Assembly (NCBI GenBank): GCA_029378245.1
Contig: JARKIF010000010.1
Location: 1-64,000, forward strand
Direction: 5' to 3'
Origin: Roridomyces roridus
Lineage: Eukaryota > Basidiomycota > Agaricomycetes > Agaricales > Mycenaceae
DNA: 64,000 nt
The notes beneath the pieces are model-generated. The model was given only the letters and a program-made list of their open reading frames with translations. It made no database searches and was not told the DNA's origin. Positions 11,270 to 21,571 of the stretch are shown here, piece after piece (position 1 is the first letter of the stretch; every line of letters starts with the position of its first letter). Made by a program: the position numbers and the translations under genes.

Positions 11270-11619
11270 TTAATGGAGACGTACGACAGCGGCGCAGATG
11301 TTTTTAAAAGTCTGGATGGCGTTGGCGAGGTCGGCGCCCTGGCAGGTGCTTTCGATGCACTGGAACGTGGACTGGACGAACACGCTGTTCTTGCACAGGC
11401 AAGTGTCGTCGCTCGCGGAGCAGCCACCCGTGTTGGGGTGGGCGATACACTCGCCGGCACAGGCTGGAGCAAATGATCAGTACTTGCTGATGACAGACAG
11501 ATGAAATGGGACGAACCGGGAAACTAGCGGCGGAAGACAGAGGGTATAGCGGGGGTGACGCTCGCCGAGGCAGTGGCTGCAAAAAGGGCGAAAGACGCGA
11601 GGGCAGTGGGGAAGCGCAT
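11270..11619 (-). pseudogene. CFEM-domain secreted protein, copy B, probably damaged
   Basis: Exon 1 starts at 11619 with the signal peptide MRFPTALASFALFA. Exon 2, about 11463-11270, encodes a clean eight-cysteine CFEM core: PACAGEC, GGC, DDTCLC, FQC, STC and NIC in order, ending at a TAA at 11272-11270. Between them lies a plausible intron of about 60 nt with a CTGAT branch site and a CAG acceptor. Exon 1 as written runs into TAG right at the expected donor, and the apparent donor phase does not match exon 2, so either the splice site is one I do not see or the gene is broken. A GTACGT donor-like site precedes the stop, so a further exon is possible. CFEM proteins are secreted, often wall- or membrane-anchored. 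Confidence 0.65.
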
Positions 11620-11719
11620 TGTGGTGTTGGGGAGTGAAGGCCAAGACAAACCTGAAGGAGAGGAGGGGTAAGCGACGACGAGAAGAGTTGCTTGGGAATT
11701 CCAGGACAGTCGGGCCTAG

Positions 11720-11726
11720 TTTTATA
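11720..11726 (-). promoter_or_regulatory. TATA box of CFEM copy B
   Basis: TATAAAA on the minus strand about 100 bp upstream of the start at 11619, equivalent to 1417-1423. The 194-bp insertion 11731-11924 lies directly upstream and separates it from the rest of the promoter. Confidence 0.5.
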
Positions 11727-11730
11727 CATT

Positions 11731-11924
11731 ACCCTGGCTACGCAGAAGCCACACGAGCCATTCCGAGTCAGTGGCTTTTTGACGTGCGAGCATATAGCTA
11801 TTTTGGCGGATGGAAGCCACCCAATGGCTCCACTCGCCCTTGACCGTGAGTGGAGCCATATGAAGCGCACGGCCACAGAGCCATCAGGTGGCTCGAATGG
11901 CTCCCGCGCAGCCTCTCTATTGTC
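11731..11924. mobile_element. 194-bp insertion in CFEM copy B promoter
   Basis: Copy A runs without a break across this point; copy B has about 194 extra bases rich in self-complementary GAGCCA/TGGCTC motifs, including GGCTCCACTCGC...GTGAGTGGAGCC. No clear target duplication could be fixed. It is probably a small inverted-repeat element inserted next to the TATA box after duplication. Confidence 0.5.
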
Positions 11925-12078
11925 GAGAACAATGCCGCCATTCGGTAAGTGTAGGAAATATAAGTGTGGATGCGGCGTGCCGGATGGGTGGCGAGTGGGT
12001 ACGAATTATTGTTATCCCGAAAAGGCTGCCTGGGTGGGATTCGGGTGGGACTCGTTCGGTATCGCGTAATTTGCCTGA

Positions 12079-12351
12079 GATTGTTGAATACAAGCCCGTG
12101 TCTCGACGTTCGAAGCTGTTGAACCGGCGGAGCTGCGATCATTTTGCTCAAGAAGAACCACGACTCAACAGCATTTGAACAGCAGTTCGGGCCATGTGCC
12201 GCCGGCTTGAGGGGACGTAGGCCGGCCGGGAGCTGCATCGGTGCGTTCATACATAAAAAATATGAGAAACTCTACAGCGTTTCTTGGCAGATCGCAGTTC
12301 CGCCGGTTCAACAGCTTTGAAGGCCGAGACACCCGCTTGTATTCAACAATC
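12079..12351. mobile_element. MITE, 273 bp, longer relative of 1582-1712
   Basis: Same terminal repeat (GATTGTTGAATACAAG) as the 131-bp element. Here the arms extend about 55 bp (GTTCGAAGCTGTTGAACC... with complement near 12290-12330) around a GC-rich centre. Confidence 0.7.
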
Positions 12352-12590
12352 TTCAGGAAAGTTGACCCAGATCGCCGAACGTGAGTGAAATGAGGGCGGG
12401 GAACCTCGGGTGGAGTTGAAAGAAAAGCAAGCTGGTCTCCATTGACATGAGTGCAATATATAGTGACTGAGATGGGATGTGTCAAAGGAAGCGAGTTCAT
12501 TCGGCAAGCAATCTGTTTCGGTCTCGTCGAATACCAGGTTAAGAGGGGTCAGAAGAGAGAAGACATTGAATCTAACATAGATGCGGCCCC
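12352..12590 (-). pseudogene. F-box A C-terminal fragment
   Basis: Matches the 3' third of the neighbouring gene 12840-14087 (CLPNELASFDTSHLSH; PACFSFNST) in broken frame. The same fragment begins after the MITE in copy A's locus at 1713-1750, showing that CFEM-upstream DNA, MITE and F-box end were duplicated together. Confidence 0.65.
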
Positions 12591-12839
12591 AGTGGAAACC
12601 AAGGAGGCCGAGATGAGCAGAAGGAAGTAGACATGGACAGCGGGAAAACAAAGCAAAGAAGGTCAATAAGAAACGGGTGTAAATGGGTCCTCATAGTTCA
12701 TATACTAGGTCATGTAGACAAGATATCCTCGGCAGCTGTAAAACAGTGCTCAGATCGGCAAAAAAATTATAGGCAAGTCGACGCACCGTCAGAAAACACT
12801 TCCAAGCATACTACATATGCTCTTCTAGCAGCTCCACGT

Positions 12840-14087
12840 CTACTCCGTTCTCTGCCCAAAATTCCCGCTCAATAGGTCCGGAGAGAGCTTGAATCGCGGG
12901 AGCGACTCTAGCTGGCTTCGTTTCCAGCGCACGACGTCCTGCAGAACCGTATACAGGTCTTCAACGTCTGACGGCCGGGGTCGAAGCGCAAGAGCCTCGA
13001 AAAGTGGCCACGGTGGCGAACCGGGACCCAATAGGTCAGACACGATTCGCGGAGCAAAACACTCGCGGATGAGCGTCAAGGAGGACATGATGGGAAAGAG
13101 TGTTCGATGATGATTAGTTATTGGCTTATAATCGTCGGGACAACCTTCCTCGCAACGGCAGGAAAGTTGACCCAGATCATTGAACGTGAGTGAAGTCAGG
13201 GCAGGGAACCTCGACTGCATGGTGGAGTTGAAAAGAAAAGCGAGCTGGTCCCCGTGAGTGCAATGTAGACCGAGATGAGTGAGGTGAGGTGTGTCGAAGG
13301 AAGCAAGTTCTTTTGCCAAAGCATCTGTCATTGCCAAGGTCTCGTCGAATTCCACCTCAAGGTGTGTGAGAGATTGCGAGACAATGCCGTTGCCCGATCG
13401 AAAGGTGTCGATGACTCCGCCCACATCAAGATATAGATGAACCACTGAGGAGAGTCGTGTGGTGATGAATCGGAAAATATCTTCTGTGTCCTCGCCGAAT
13501 GAGTTTTTACTCAAATGGAGGTGGGTCAGAGCGACCATCCATGGAGGTGGCGGGAAAGAAGGAGTGCAGCGGGTCATTTTGAAGAAGCTGATTTTTGGTA
13601 AATTGAGCGGGGATAAATCCAACAGGTCGCTATCGTAGTCGCTCGTGTTTTCAATCTCGAGGTGGTCCAAGGACGGCATAACGATGTCTCGGAATGAATC
13701 GAGAATAGTATCCAAAGCTTGGTGTGAATCGACAACGATGGTCAATCGCGAAATGCGAGCGATATGGGGGCCGAGATATTGGAGGCCCTTGGGCGCCTCA
13801 AGGTCGTCGTCCATGGCGCGCAGAGTGACCTCTATGTCACACGGCGCCGACCGTTCGAGGTAGAGCCGAAGGAGCTCTGCGGATGAGTGGGAGCAGAGAT
13901 CGACCACCACTTGGGTCCAGAGAGTACACGCGCCTGTAACTACGCGTCGAAAACGACTGCAGACATGCGACAAAACCCATTCCGATGGAGGCTCTGGAGT
14001 GAGTAATTTCTGGGGTTTCGCAGCCGCGATCTCGATGAGAAGTTCGTCTGGGAGAAGGAGGATAGGCGGTGGAGAGGTGGGTGCCAT
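12840..14087 (-). CDS. F-box protein (F-box A), intact
   Basis: Single-exon frame of 415 residues from the ATG at 14087. I prefer this start over the upstream ATG at 14153 because homologous copies are conserved only from M(A/S)PTSPPP onward. An F-box occupies about residues 5-55 (LLLPDELLIEIAAAKPQKLL, EWVLSHVCSRFRRVVTGACTLW). The rest is irregular LRR-like repeats (SRLTIVVDS, LDHLEIEN, LTHLHLSKN, VVHLYLDVG, LTHLGLHC, LTSLTFND). Role by family: substrate-receptor subunit of an SCF E3 ubiquitin ligase through Skp1; target unknown. It is head-to-head with the F-box B copy at 14343. Of at least five family members in the window this is the only one with a full-length frame, so it may be the functional one. 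Confidence 0.85.
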   Translation of the reverse strand: MAPTSPPPILLLPDELLIEIAAAKPQKLLTPEPPSEWVLSHVCSRFRRVVTGACTLWTQVVVDLCSHSSAELLRLYLERSAPCDIEVTLRAMDDDLEAPKGLQYLGPHIARISRLTIVVDSHQALDTILDSFRDIVMPSLDHLEIENTSDYDSDLLDLSPLNLPKISFFKMTRCTPSFPPPPWMVALTHLHLSKNSFGEDTEDIFRFITTRLSSVVHLYLDVGGVIDTFRSGNGIVSQSLTHLEVEFDETLAMTDALAKELASFDTPHLTHLGLHCTHGDQLAFLFNSTMQSRFPALTSLTFNDLGQLSCRCEEGCPDDYKPITNHHRTLFPIMSSLTLIRECFAPRIVSDLLGPGSPPWPLFEALALRPRPSDVEDLYTVLQDVVRWKRSQLESLPRFKLSPDLLSGNFGQRTE

Positions 14088-14342
14088 GGTCATGGCCACG
14101 CGAGCAACTTGAAGAACGCGTCGAAGAGGTCGTAGTGAAAGATGGCTGATCAACGATGCGGCCCGGACATGCCGAGTCGGAGTCCCGACGGCGTCACCAA
14201 CATGTCCCGGTCCTTGACATGTTCATGCACAGACCCTGCGACGCGCGCGGCGCTCTTCCTATGACCCTATCCCTTTGCCTCGATCATCCGAAACCTCGAA
14301 ACCTCCTTTCTCTCTCTCTCAAGTCGGAGTCTTGACAAGTGA
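14088..14342. promoter_or_regulatory. Shared upstream region of divergent F-box pair
   Basis: 255 bp between two divergently read F-box starts. Related sequence (for example GATCATCCGAAACCTC) lies between the inverted pair at 39003-39250, so the intergenic region was duplicated with the genes. CT-rich tracts near 14300-14320 lie just before the forward start. No TATA box seen. Confidence 0.5.
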
Positions 14343-15566
14343 ATGTTCCCTCCCGAGCTGCTCGAGCTCATCGTGGGTTACGGCTGGAGCTGCCTCTCTA
14401 CCAGCAGCCACCGACATGCGTACTCGATGACTAGTTGGATGCTCGTCAGTCGCGAATGGCTCCGCATCGTCGTCCCCATCTTCCTCCACGATGTCTGGGC
14501 CACCTCCTCATCCCTCATATCCCATCTACTCGCTACTTGTGACACTCCCTCGCTCACATACAAACTCGCGGGCATCACCGACTTCGCTCAATACCTGGCT
14601 CAAAACTGCCGTTCCCTGACCGTCTCAATCTACCAAAGACGCACAGGAGAGTACGAGCTTCAATGCACCGAACTGGCTGACTACGCAGCATCGGACCACA
14701 CCCGCAAACTCATGACTCCCTTTTGGTGGAAACATAGATTACCATACTATGGCCTCTCTCCCGCAGAGATCGCCACCTTCATACACGACTGGATCCCCAA
14801 CATCAAGTCCCTCCACTTTGTCCTCGTCGACTGCCTCCCCACATATTGGTACTGGAACATGTATTGCAATTTTCTAGATTTCTGTCCATCCATGACTGTG
14901 GAAAAGTACCCGGACGGTCTCACCGATATGCACTTCACATTCGCCTACACCTCCCCTCCGCCACCGCTGCTCGTCGGCGCCCCGCGTTCCCGCCGCGCGT
15001 TTCGTCCGATGTCCCACGTCTCCATGCTTTCAGTGGCGTCAAGAGACTGGTCGTACGCGACGCAAATGCCGATTTCGTCGCATTCTTCGCCACCAAGTGC
15101 CCCGAACTGGAGTGCATCGAGTCGACGGCAGAATTCGGGGCGAAGGATCTCCCGCCTGAGGTTGCCGCCAAAGTGGGAGACAGGGTCGTTTTTCGGCGGC
15201 TGGTGCCTACTACGGAGTGGGGTATCACTGGCAGCGACATTCGTTCGAAAGAGCATCCTCCTGCCTCGAATTCGACGCCGATGGACTCTCCCTGCGTCCC
15301 AAAGGTGGAATCACCTCCTGTCCCGAAAGACGACCCTCCTCTCCCTCAGGCGTCCCCTCCTCCTGTCCCCAAGGCAGACCTTCCTGCCGCCCCGAAAGAG
15401 GATCCTCCCGAGGACCCTCCTCTCATCCCACGAGAGGAAGCTCATCCCACGAGAGGAAGCTCATCCCACCCCCAAGGAGGACACTCAGTCTCCCCCCGCC
15501 CCAAAGAAGCGGAAAAAGTCACTCTTGTTGCGCATTTTCCGGCGTGTGTTCCACAAACGGACCTGA
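14343..15566 (+). pseudogene. F-box-like protein B, copy 1, two frameshifts
   Basis: Starts MFPPELLELIVGYGW with an F-box-like N-terminus (about residues 1-55, ending IVVPIFLHDVW) and runs in frame to about 14980. Against copies at 17707 and 39002 it then lacks 10 bases (about 14985), which moves the frame to one reading KRLVVRDANADFVAFF, STAEFGAKDLPPEV and a PVPK-x-PP repeat. A 19-bp tandem duplication (CTCATCCCACGAGAGGAAG at about 15421-15459) moves it back, so the conserved basic end RIFRRVFHKRT is again in the first frame. The two shifts together make a 407-residue open frame with a scrambled middle third. Confidence 0.8.
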
Positions 15567-15569
15567 GGG

Positions 15570-17620
15570 ACTTTCCCTCCCTTATTTACATACTTTCATC
15601 CTTAGTTGTACATTTCACTTCTTCCCCGATTACTGGGCAATATGATACCTTGTGCCGATTGACATGAGCGCGATGAATTGGAATAAGAAAAGTCTAAGTG
15701 ATTCTGAGAAAAACATGGCAGAGGTGAATCAGAGACGATATCCTATGCAATACTGGCAGGCGGGACGTGGTGTAACTGACGTTCTCCGCCTGCAAAGCCA
15801 ACCTACATAGCACTTGGCGCGATAGAATGTCCTGCCTAGGTAACCCCTCGCACGCCTCCTCTGTCCGCTCCAGGTACGTTCAGACCGGGCTGCGTTCGCG
15901 CGGTCGGGGGTGCCAGGAGAAATGTGTCAAAAGACGCACACCGCTGCCCGTCAAATCCTCCGCCGCACTCTCGTCAAGCACACCGAGAATCCACGGCATT
16001 GCATCCCTTCAACGTCCAGCTGCCAACGCCCTGCGCGAGATCGGAAACAAATTCCAGCCGACTGTTCCACCGTGACAATTCGTCGCTTGGTCATCGTTCT
16101 CCTCCTCATGCCCCTCGACCTCCGCCGACCTGACCCTCCCCCCGCACCGCTCCTTCTCGAGCTCAGGCATGCCCTCCCCATCGTTCCCGGTCCTCCGGAT
16201 ACGGACACGGAGACACCCGCTTTACAGCTCTTCGCGCCAGTTTCGCGCACATTCCGTCCGCGGGTATCGTGTGAATAGAGCGTCAGACGATGGCCCAGTG
16301 CTAGCGAGGCTCCAGGTGGCGTCACGAGCGAGGTAGAGGAGAATGAGAAGCTTGGGATATGCACGGCGTTTAGTAGAATGCTTTGTCCAGATGGTATTAT
16401 CGGCGAGTCCGTGAGTGGGCTGACGGGGATGTAGGGTCGTGCTCCTCTGCGTGCGTGGTCGCAAGCAGCGGAAGCAGAATCCAAGGTGGAGAGCTGCGGG
16501 ATGGCAGATGGGGTTAGAGGATGATTATGGCTGGGAGCCGAGGTGAGAACGGCGGGATGGAGCCAGTTGTGTCCGCAGACGCGTCAGGCCACGGATAGCA
16601 CGTTGCGTTTTTGAGGCTCGAAGAACGTTGGACTCAGTTTTCTACAAGCCAACTCAGCCAATAGTTTCGTCCGAGGAGAGACACGATACGTACGGGAAGC
16701 TCAAGACGTCTCCTGACGAGACGCGAGACTTGTGTAGTGGGTTCTTCGCAATCTGGCTGCAAGGACTCGTCAGGAAGGGTTCTGGCGAATAGAGTAGTCA
16801 CGTACTTGTCCCCACCCATTAACGCATCACACCCCTCCTCATCTAAACGATAGGTTGTATGCTGATGCAGATGCGGCAGCGTCTTGATAAAGAAGTCGCA
16901 AGGTGGAAGCCGTTTCGTGAAAACTAGCGCGCATCGGGACTAGAGCAGGGCCTCGGATGCCCCAGACCGAATGAGCTGTGGAATGGCCAATTCAAAATGT
17001 GTGAGCCGGGGAAACGACGCAGAGCAGCTCCAGAAGAGCAGCGGGGAGGTCCGGATTCCTGCCCAAGGATTAAAACAAGGTCTGAGAGGGAAGTCAGCAA
17101 ACACACCTGCTGCGCTCCTTTGTGCGCCCTCACGGCCCCTCAGCGCTCATCTTACGCCCTCCTACTCGATCGGCATGCATGCAGTGGTGGCGGCCTAACG
17201 GAACAAAGTACGCATCACACAGCCACCGACCATCGTCTTCTTCCACTGTCCAGTCCCACAACTAGCGTCGGTCTCGATATCCACTTCCAAGACTTGCCCA
17301 CTACCCCAATGCGTTCTGAAATTCGGCTTCCAAAATCTTGCCAACAACCTGGAATTTTTTGCAAAACATGTTCAACTTGAATCTTGATCCACGCCTTGTT
17401 CACGCCTCACGGGCGGTCCACGGTCCACGGCAGCGAAAAAAAACTCTTCTCAGTTAGCTATCAAGTGGGTCTTCCTCGGTCCTTTCCAGCGAAGTCTGAT
17501 ATGACGAATTTGCTCTCCTCCATCGGGTCAGAGCCTCGCCGCGCCGCCGCTTTCTTGAACACAGATACGATTTTTGTATAGCCTTCGCCATAACTGAAAC
17601 AGCACATTCTTCACTGGTGG
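15570..17620. other. Gene-poor stretch
   Basis: Short open frames on both strands at 15827-16484 have no recognisable domain and look like GC-rich chance frames. Nothing else seen. Confidence 0.3.
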
Positions 17621-17706
17621 TCTAGTGAACTCGATATTTCCAACTCGATTATTACCCCTCGATCACCCGAAACCTCTCCTTTCTCTCTGGGTCCTCTTCC
17701 GCGTCA

Positions 17707-18871
17707 ATGTTTCCTCCCGAGCTGGTCGAGCTCATCGTGGGCTTCGGCTGGCTCACTCTCTCCACCGGCAGCCATCGACACGCGTACTCGGTGACCAGCT
17801 GGATGCTCGTCAGTCGCCAGTGGCTCAGCATCGTCGTCCCCATCTTCCTTCGCGACGTCTGGGCCACCTCTCAATCTCTCATGCTCCGCCTTTTCCAGAA
17901 CTGCGAAAATCCGGGCCTCGCCTTCAGACTCGCAGGTATCAACGACGTCAGACAGTATCTGACCGAAAACTGCCGCTCCCTTACCGTCTCGCTTTATCAG
18001 AGACGTACGGACGAGTACGACCGCCAATGCACAGCACTGGCCGAGTACGTAGCAGGGACCAGCGATGAGATCATGCCTTTGGGTTGGCGGAGACAAAGGA
18101 CACCCTACTATGGCATCCCCCTCGGCAAGCTCAGGAACGTCATCTTCGACTGGATGCCCAACCTCACATCCCTCCACTTTGTGCTCGTCGACTGCCTCCC
18201 GACATATTGGTACTGGCACATGGATAGGGATGTTCCCAGGAGTTTCTTTGGGGAATGGTACCCGGACTGCCTCACCGACCTGCACGTCACACTCGCTTAC
18301 ACCTCTCCTCCCCCTCCGCTGCTCGTGGGTGCCCCACGAGGCACCTTCTTCCCGCCACGCCACGCGTCCGACCTACGGAGGTTCCTGAATTTCACGGCTG
18401 TGAAGAGACCCGTTGTGCGCGACGCAAATGCGGATTTTGTCACATTCCTGACTACTTATTGTCCAAGTTTGGAGTGCATCGAGTCAACGGCGGAATTTCG
18501 GGCGGAGGATTTGCCGCCAGAGGTAGCAGACGAAGTTCGGGATCGGCTCGTTGTTCGTCGTCTTGCGCCCACGACGGAGTGGGGCATCACAGGCAGCGAT
18601 ATTCCCGGTGGTTGGCCACTTATTTGTGCCGCTCAGAAGGCGGCTCTCCCACAGGAATCCCAAAGAGGACCCTTCTCCAGCTCCGAAGGCGGTCCCTCAT
18701 CCTGCCCCGAAAGGGGAACCTACTCCTGTGCCCAAGGCGAACCCTCTTCCCGTCTCAAAGGAGGAATCTTCTGCAACTTCGAACGAGGACGCTCAGTCTC
18801 GCTCCACTCCAAAGGAGAAGAAACCATCTCTTTGGCGCATCGTACGGCGTGTGTTCCGCAAACGCACCTGA
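17707..18871 (+). pseudogene. F-box-like protein B, copy 2
   Basis: MFPPELVELIVGFGW to WGITGSDIPGGWP stays in one frame for about 300 residues and aligns throughout with copies 1 and 3. After about 18610 the conserved continuation (NPKEDPSPAPK, then PKANPLPVSK, ending LWRIVRRVFRKRT at 18871) is in the next frame. As written the first frame instead runs to 19110 with unrelated residues. A GT...CACAG segment of 47 nt at the break has the right look but the wrong phase for an intron, so I call a frameshift. It lacks the F-box A partner upstream. Confidence 0.7.
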
Positions 18872-19109
18872 GGGGCTCGCCCTCTCTCTTTTATCCATTT
18901 ACTTGTACTTATATTTACCATTGGCTTGTGAATGGCATGAATATTAATCTAGAGCCGCTGGTTAATATTTCGAACGAAACTCGTGCATATGACTGGTTGA
19001 AAATTGGCGAGTTTGGCCAACTTTCTGATTTCAACCAGTGTCACAGTCAAAATGGCCATTTCCTTGGGGCAATTGTGAACTCAAACCTAGGAATTCGGCG
19101 TTCAACATA

Positions 19110-19630
19110 GATGGATACATAATTCGAAATCGATGATATAGTAGGCGGGTTGGACGTCGGATCGCTTGAGGGCTTTTATTGAGCGTCGGAATCGCGATCA
19201 AATCGTGATGGATCATCGACTCCTTGCCTTCTGCCACCATCTCCACAACATCTCGATTTCATTGCTGGCTCCAGTTGTCTTTTGCATTATTTGAGTCATT
19301 TGACTCAAAATTCCGAATCTGTAATTTTAAAAGGATTGCTGCGAGGGTAGGCGCCACCGGCACTCCGCAAATATCGGTAATTTGTAAAGGCGACCTCGAA
19401 GCGTTCAAACCAGATATTCCATTCTCCTGAACTCCAACCAGTAGCAATCTACTCCATTCCTGAAGTCCCCTCAAGAAACGGCTGGACTTGTTGGCCTCTC
19501 TGGAATTTCCGCAAAGCTGAGTAGAGTAAGAGTTGGGGTGTACAAGGACTTTGTGTGGCACGGTCAGTGGTTCTCATCGTTGGTCGCTGTTCTCACTTCT
19601 GCAAAGTTCTTTGGATGCCATTCATGGGGA
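19110..19630 (+). pseudogene. F-box C copy with the whole middle deleted
   Basis: The left part (about 19110-19260) matches the region before and around the start of the intact gene at 35799 (GCGATCAAATCGTGAT; CGCCACCATCTC-like). The right part (about 19470-19630) matches its last codons (SGISA...GVYKDFVW) and 3' flank. About 1.5 kb of coding sequence is missing between. Confidence 0.65.
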
Positions 19631-19750
19631 GAAGAGGAGTCTCGCATACATTATTCCGAAGCCTTTGTCCCCAATTGGTTCTAAGGTCGTCTTTGTTTCT
19701 CCGTCCTATATGAGGCAAGTCAGCGTCCCTGGTCTTCCCTCCCTCCCTCC

Positions 19751-20465
19751 ATGGCTCACAGCATTGCTCAGCGTTCTACATCCCCAATTCTGCGCATCCC
19801 AGACGAGCTCGTCGTCGAAATTGTTCTCATCGCCATTGATAACTCCCCCTGGCCATGGGAGATGGAATTTGGACCCGAGTGGAGCATGTCTCGCGTCTGC
19901 CGCAGCTTGCGCCAGGCCGTCATCAATGCCTCGGCGCTGTGGACCTCGGTGTTCGTCAACTTGACGCGAGATGGCTCCATCGAAATATTCAAGCTCTACA
20001 TTGAACGGTCGGCTCCGCGCAAAATACGGGTGACTCTGTCGGCCCCATCCGACATTCAACCTCAGTGCCTCAGTGCGCTGACTCCTGATTGTATCAATCG
20101 CATTTGGGCGTTATACATCGACTTTGGGTCGCGCCAGGCGCTGGATACGGTGCTGGGCGCATTCAGAAATGTTGTGGCACCGTCTTTGGTCCGCTTGGAA
20201 ATCCAGAGCGCTTGTGAAGGATCGGATGATCCCGTCGTCGATTTGTCGGTGCTGGACGCCGCGAATCTCAAATCCCTGCAGCTTGAACGCTGTATTTGCC
20301 GCCGGAACATAATACCCGAAGGGATGAGAACGTCTCTCACCCACCTCAAATTGCTCAACTCGACCGCCTTGTACCACACAGATCGCCAATTGGACGAATC
20401 CCTTTTCCAAGACTTGCGATTTTTAACTCACCTCGACCTCGAGTGGGCTCCGTGGGCAGGACCAG
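19751..20465 (+). pseudogene. F-box D gene, 5' piece (continues at 34661)
   Basis: Opens with MAHSIAQRS, then an F-box (ILRIPDELVVEIVLIAID, EWSMSRVCRSLRQAVINASALW) and LRR-like blocks (NRIWALYIDFGSRQALD, LVRLEIQS, LKSLQLERC, LTHLKLLN, LTHLDLEW). It is distinct from but related to F-box A. The frame enters foreign DNA at about 20465 and its C-terminal third is found 14 kb away at 34661-35518. The surviving 5' frame reads on to 20599 with element-derived residues, so a truncated protein could still be made. Confidence 0.8.
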
Positions 20466-20989
20466 GACATTGCCGTCCGTCCCGTCAATCTGCGAGATTG
20501 ACGGGCCGTCTACGGGTTGGCGTCCGTGTGGGTCGGATCAGACGGAATTTGGGCGCGCACTTGATGGGCCAGTCATCGGGAGACTCGTGTAACTCATGAT
20601 GCCCGCCAAATGCCCGCCTATTTCAGATCCGGGGCTTCTATCGTTGCTTTATCTGCTGATTGAAGCCTGATTGATGGAATCTCTGACATCAAATTCACAT
20701 CAAACCAGTGTCAATGACTGTGGAATAGCTGTTGGCTGAGCAGAATCAAAGGGAATGGCATTTACAACACATCTGTGGCGGATCCCTCTTCTATAGAATT
20801 AAAATGCTTGCGGTTTGATGAGGTTGACAAGAGACCCGTCTTTTGACGGCCGTACCCGTCATTTTTGCCGTCCCGTACCTGTCGGGCCCGGTCGGATGTC
20901 AAAAGACGGCCGTTGATTTGACGGCCCGTACCCGTCTCGTGCCGTCAATTTGACGGCCGTCACCCGTAGACGGGCGGTGTGCATCCCTA
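20466..20989. mobile_element. hAT-like remnant, 5' end lost
   Basis: Dense GACGGGCCGTC/GACGGCCGTC motifs and a right end that, read on the minus strand, is TAGGGATGCACACCGCCCG, a typical agaric hAT terminus and similar in style to 56183-56727. The matching left terminus is absent, so the left part and some host gene were deleted. Its last bases (CCCTA at 20985-20989) are part of the CCTAA site used by the Gypsy element. Confidence 0.65.
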
Positions 20990-20990
20990 A

Positions 20991-21428
20991 TGTAAGGGGA
21001 ACTCCCGTTCCGCACCCTCTCCGGTCCTCCGGTACCTCCGACGCCTCCGATCCGTCGGACCTCGGACCTCACCTCTCCCCCTCGGTCTCCACTCCCCTTC
21101 GCCCTCGCGCCTCTTCCACCGGCCTCGGTCCATCACCCTTCCCCGGATCATCGTTGTTCCGATCACGATGGGATACTGCATGCGACATCGCTCGCGCCAT
21201 ATGCATCCATCAAAGATCCGCCTCCCGCCATGTGCTCCCGTCGGATAAGGATCGATCTAGATAAGTATATAGGCCGTACCTGGGCAGAGGGTTCCTTAGA
21301 GTGATTTCTCTTCGGATCCCCTCTATCCAGGTGCGTTGCAGGATGTATTCGTATTTCCTTTATTCACACTTCGGATCCCCTCTATCCAGGCTGAGCGCGT
21401 ATCCTCAGTGTGCAGAGTTGCCCTTACA
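20991..21428 (+). repeat. 5' LTR of the Gypsy element
   Basis: 438 bp bounded by TGTAAGGG and CCCTTACA. It contains a TATA-like AAGTATATAGG at about 21266 and an internal duplication of TTCGGATCCCCTCTATCCAG (about 21311 and 21370). Its last 40 bp recur at 34619-34658. Confidence 0.85.
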
Positions 21429-21571
21429 GTAGAAATCACTCTCCAACGGACTAACCCGTCAAGATTTCCGGCACGTACTCCGCGCGCGTTGACGACTCCG
21501 ACTCCGGCGCGGCCGGAGACCCACCCTATCTTGACGCCCCTTCCGTTTCGAACTCCGAACCTCTCGACGTC

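Noticed and set aside
15951..16484. 177-codon minus-strand frame
   Set aside because: Arg/Ser-rich composition typical of a chance frame in GC-rich DNA; no intron, domain or homologous copy.
18610..18665. Intron at the end of F-box B copy 2
   Set aside because: GT...CACAG gives 47 nt but the wrong phase for the conserved tail; a frameshift fits better.
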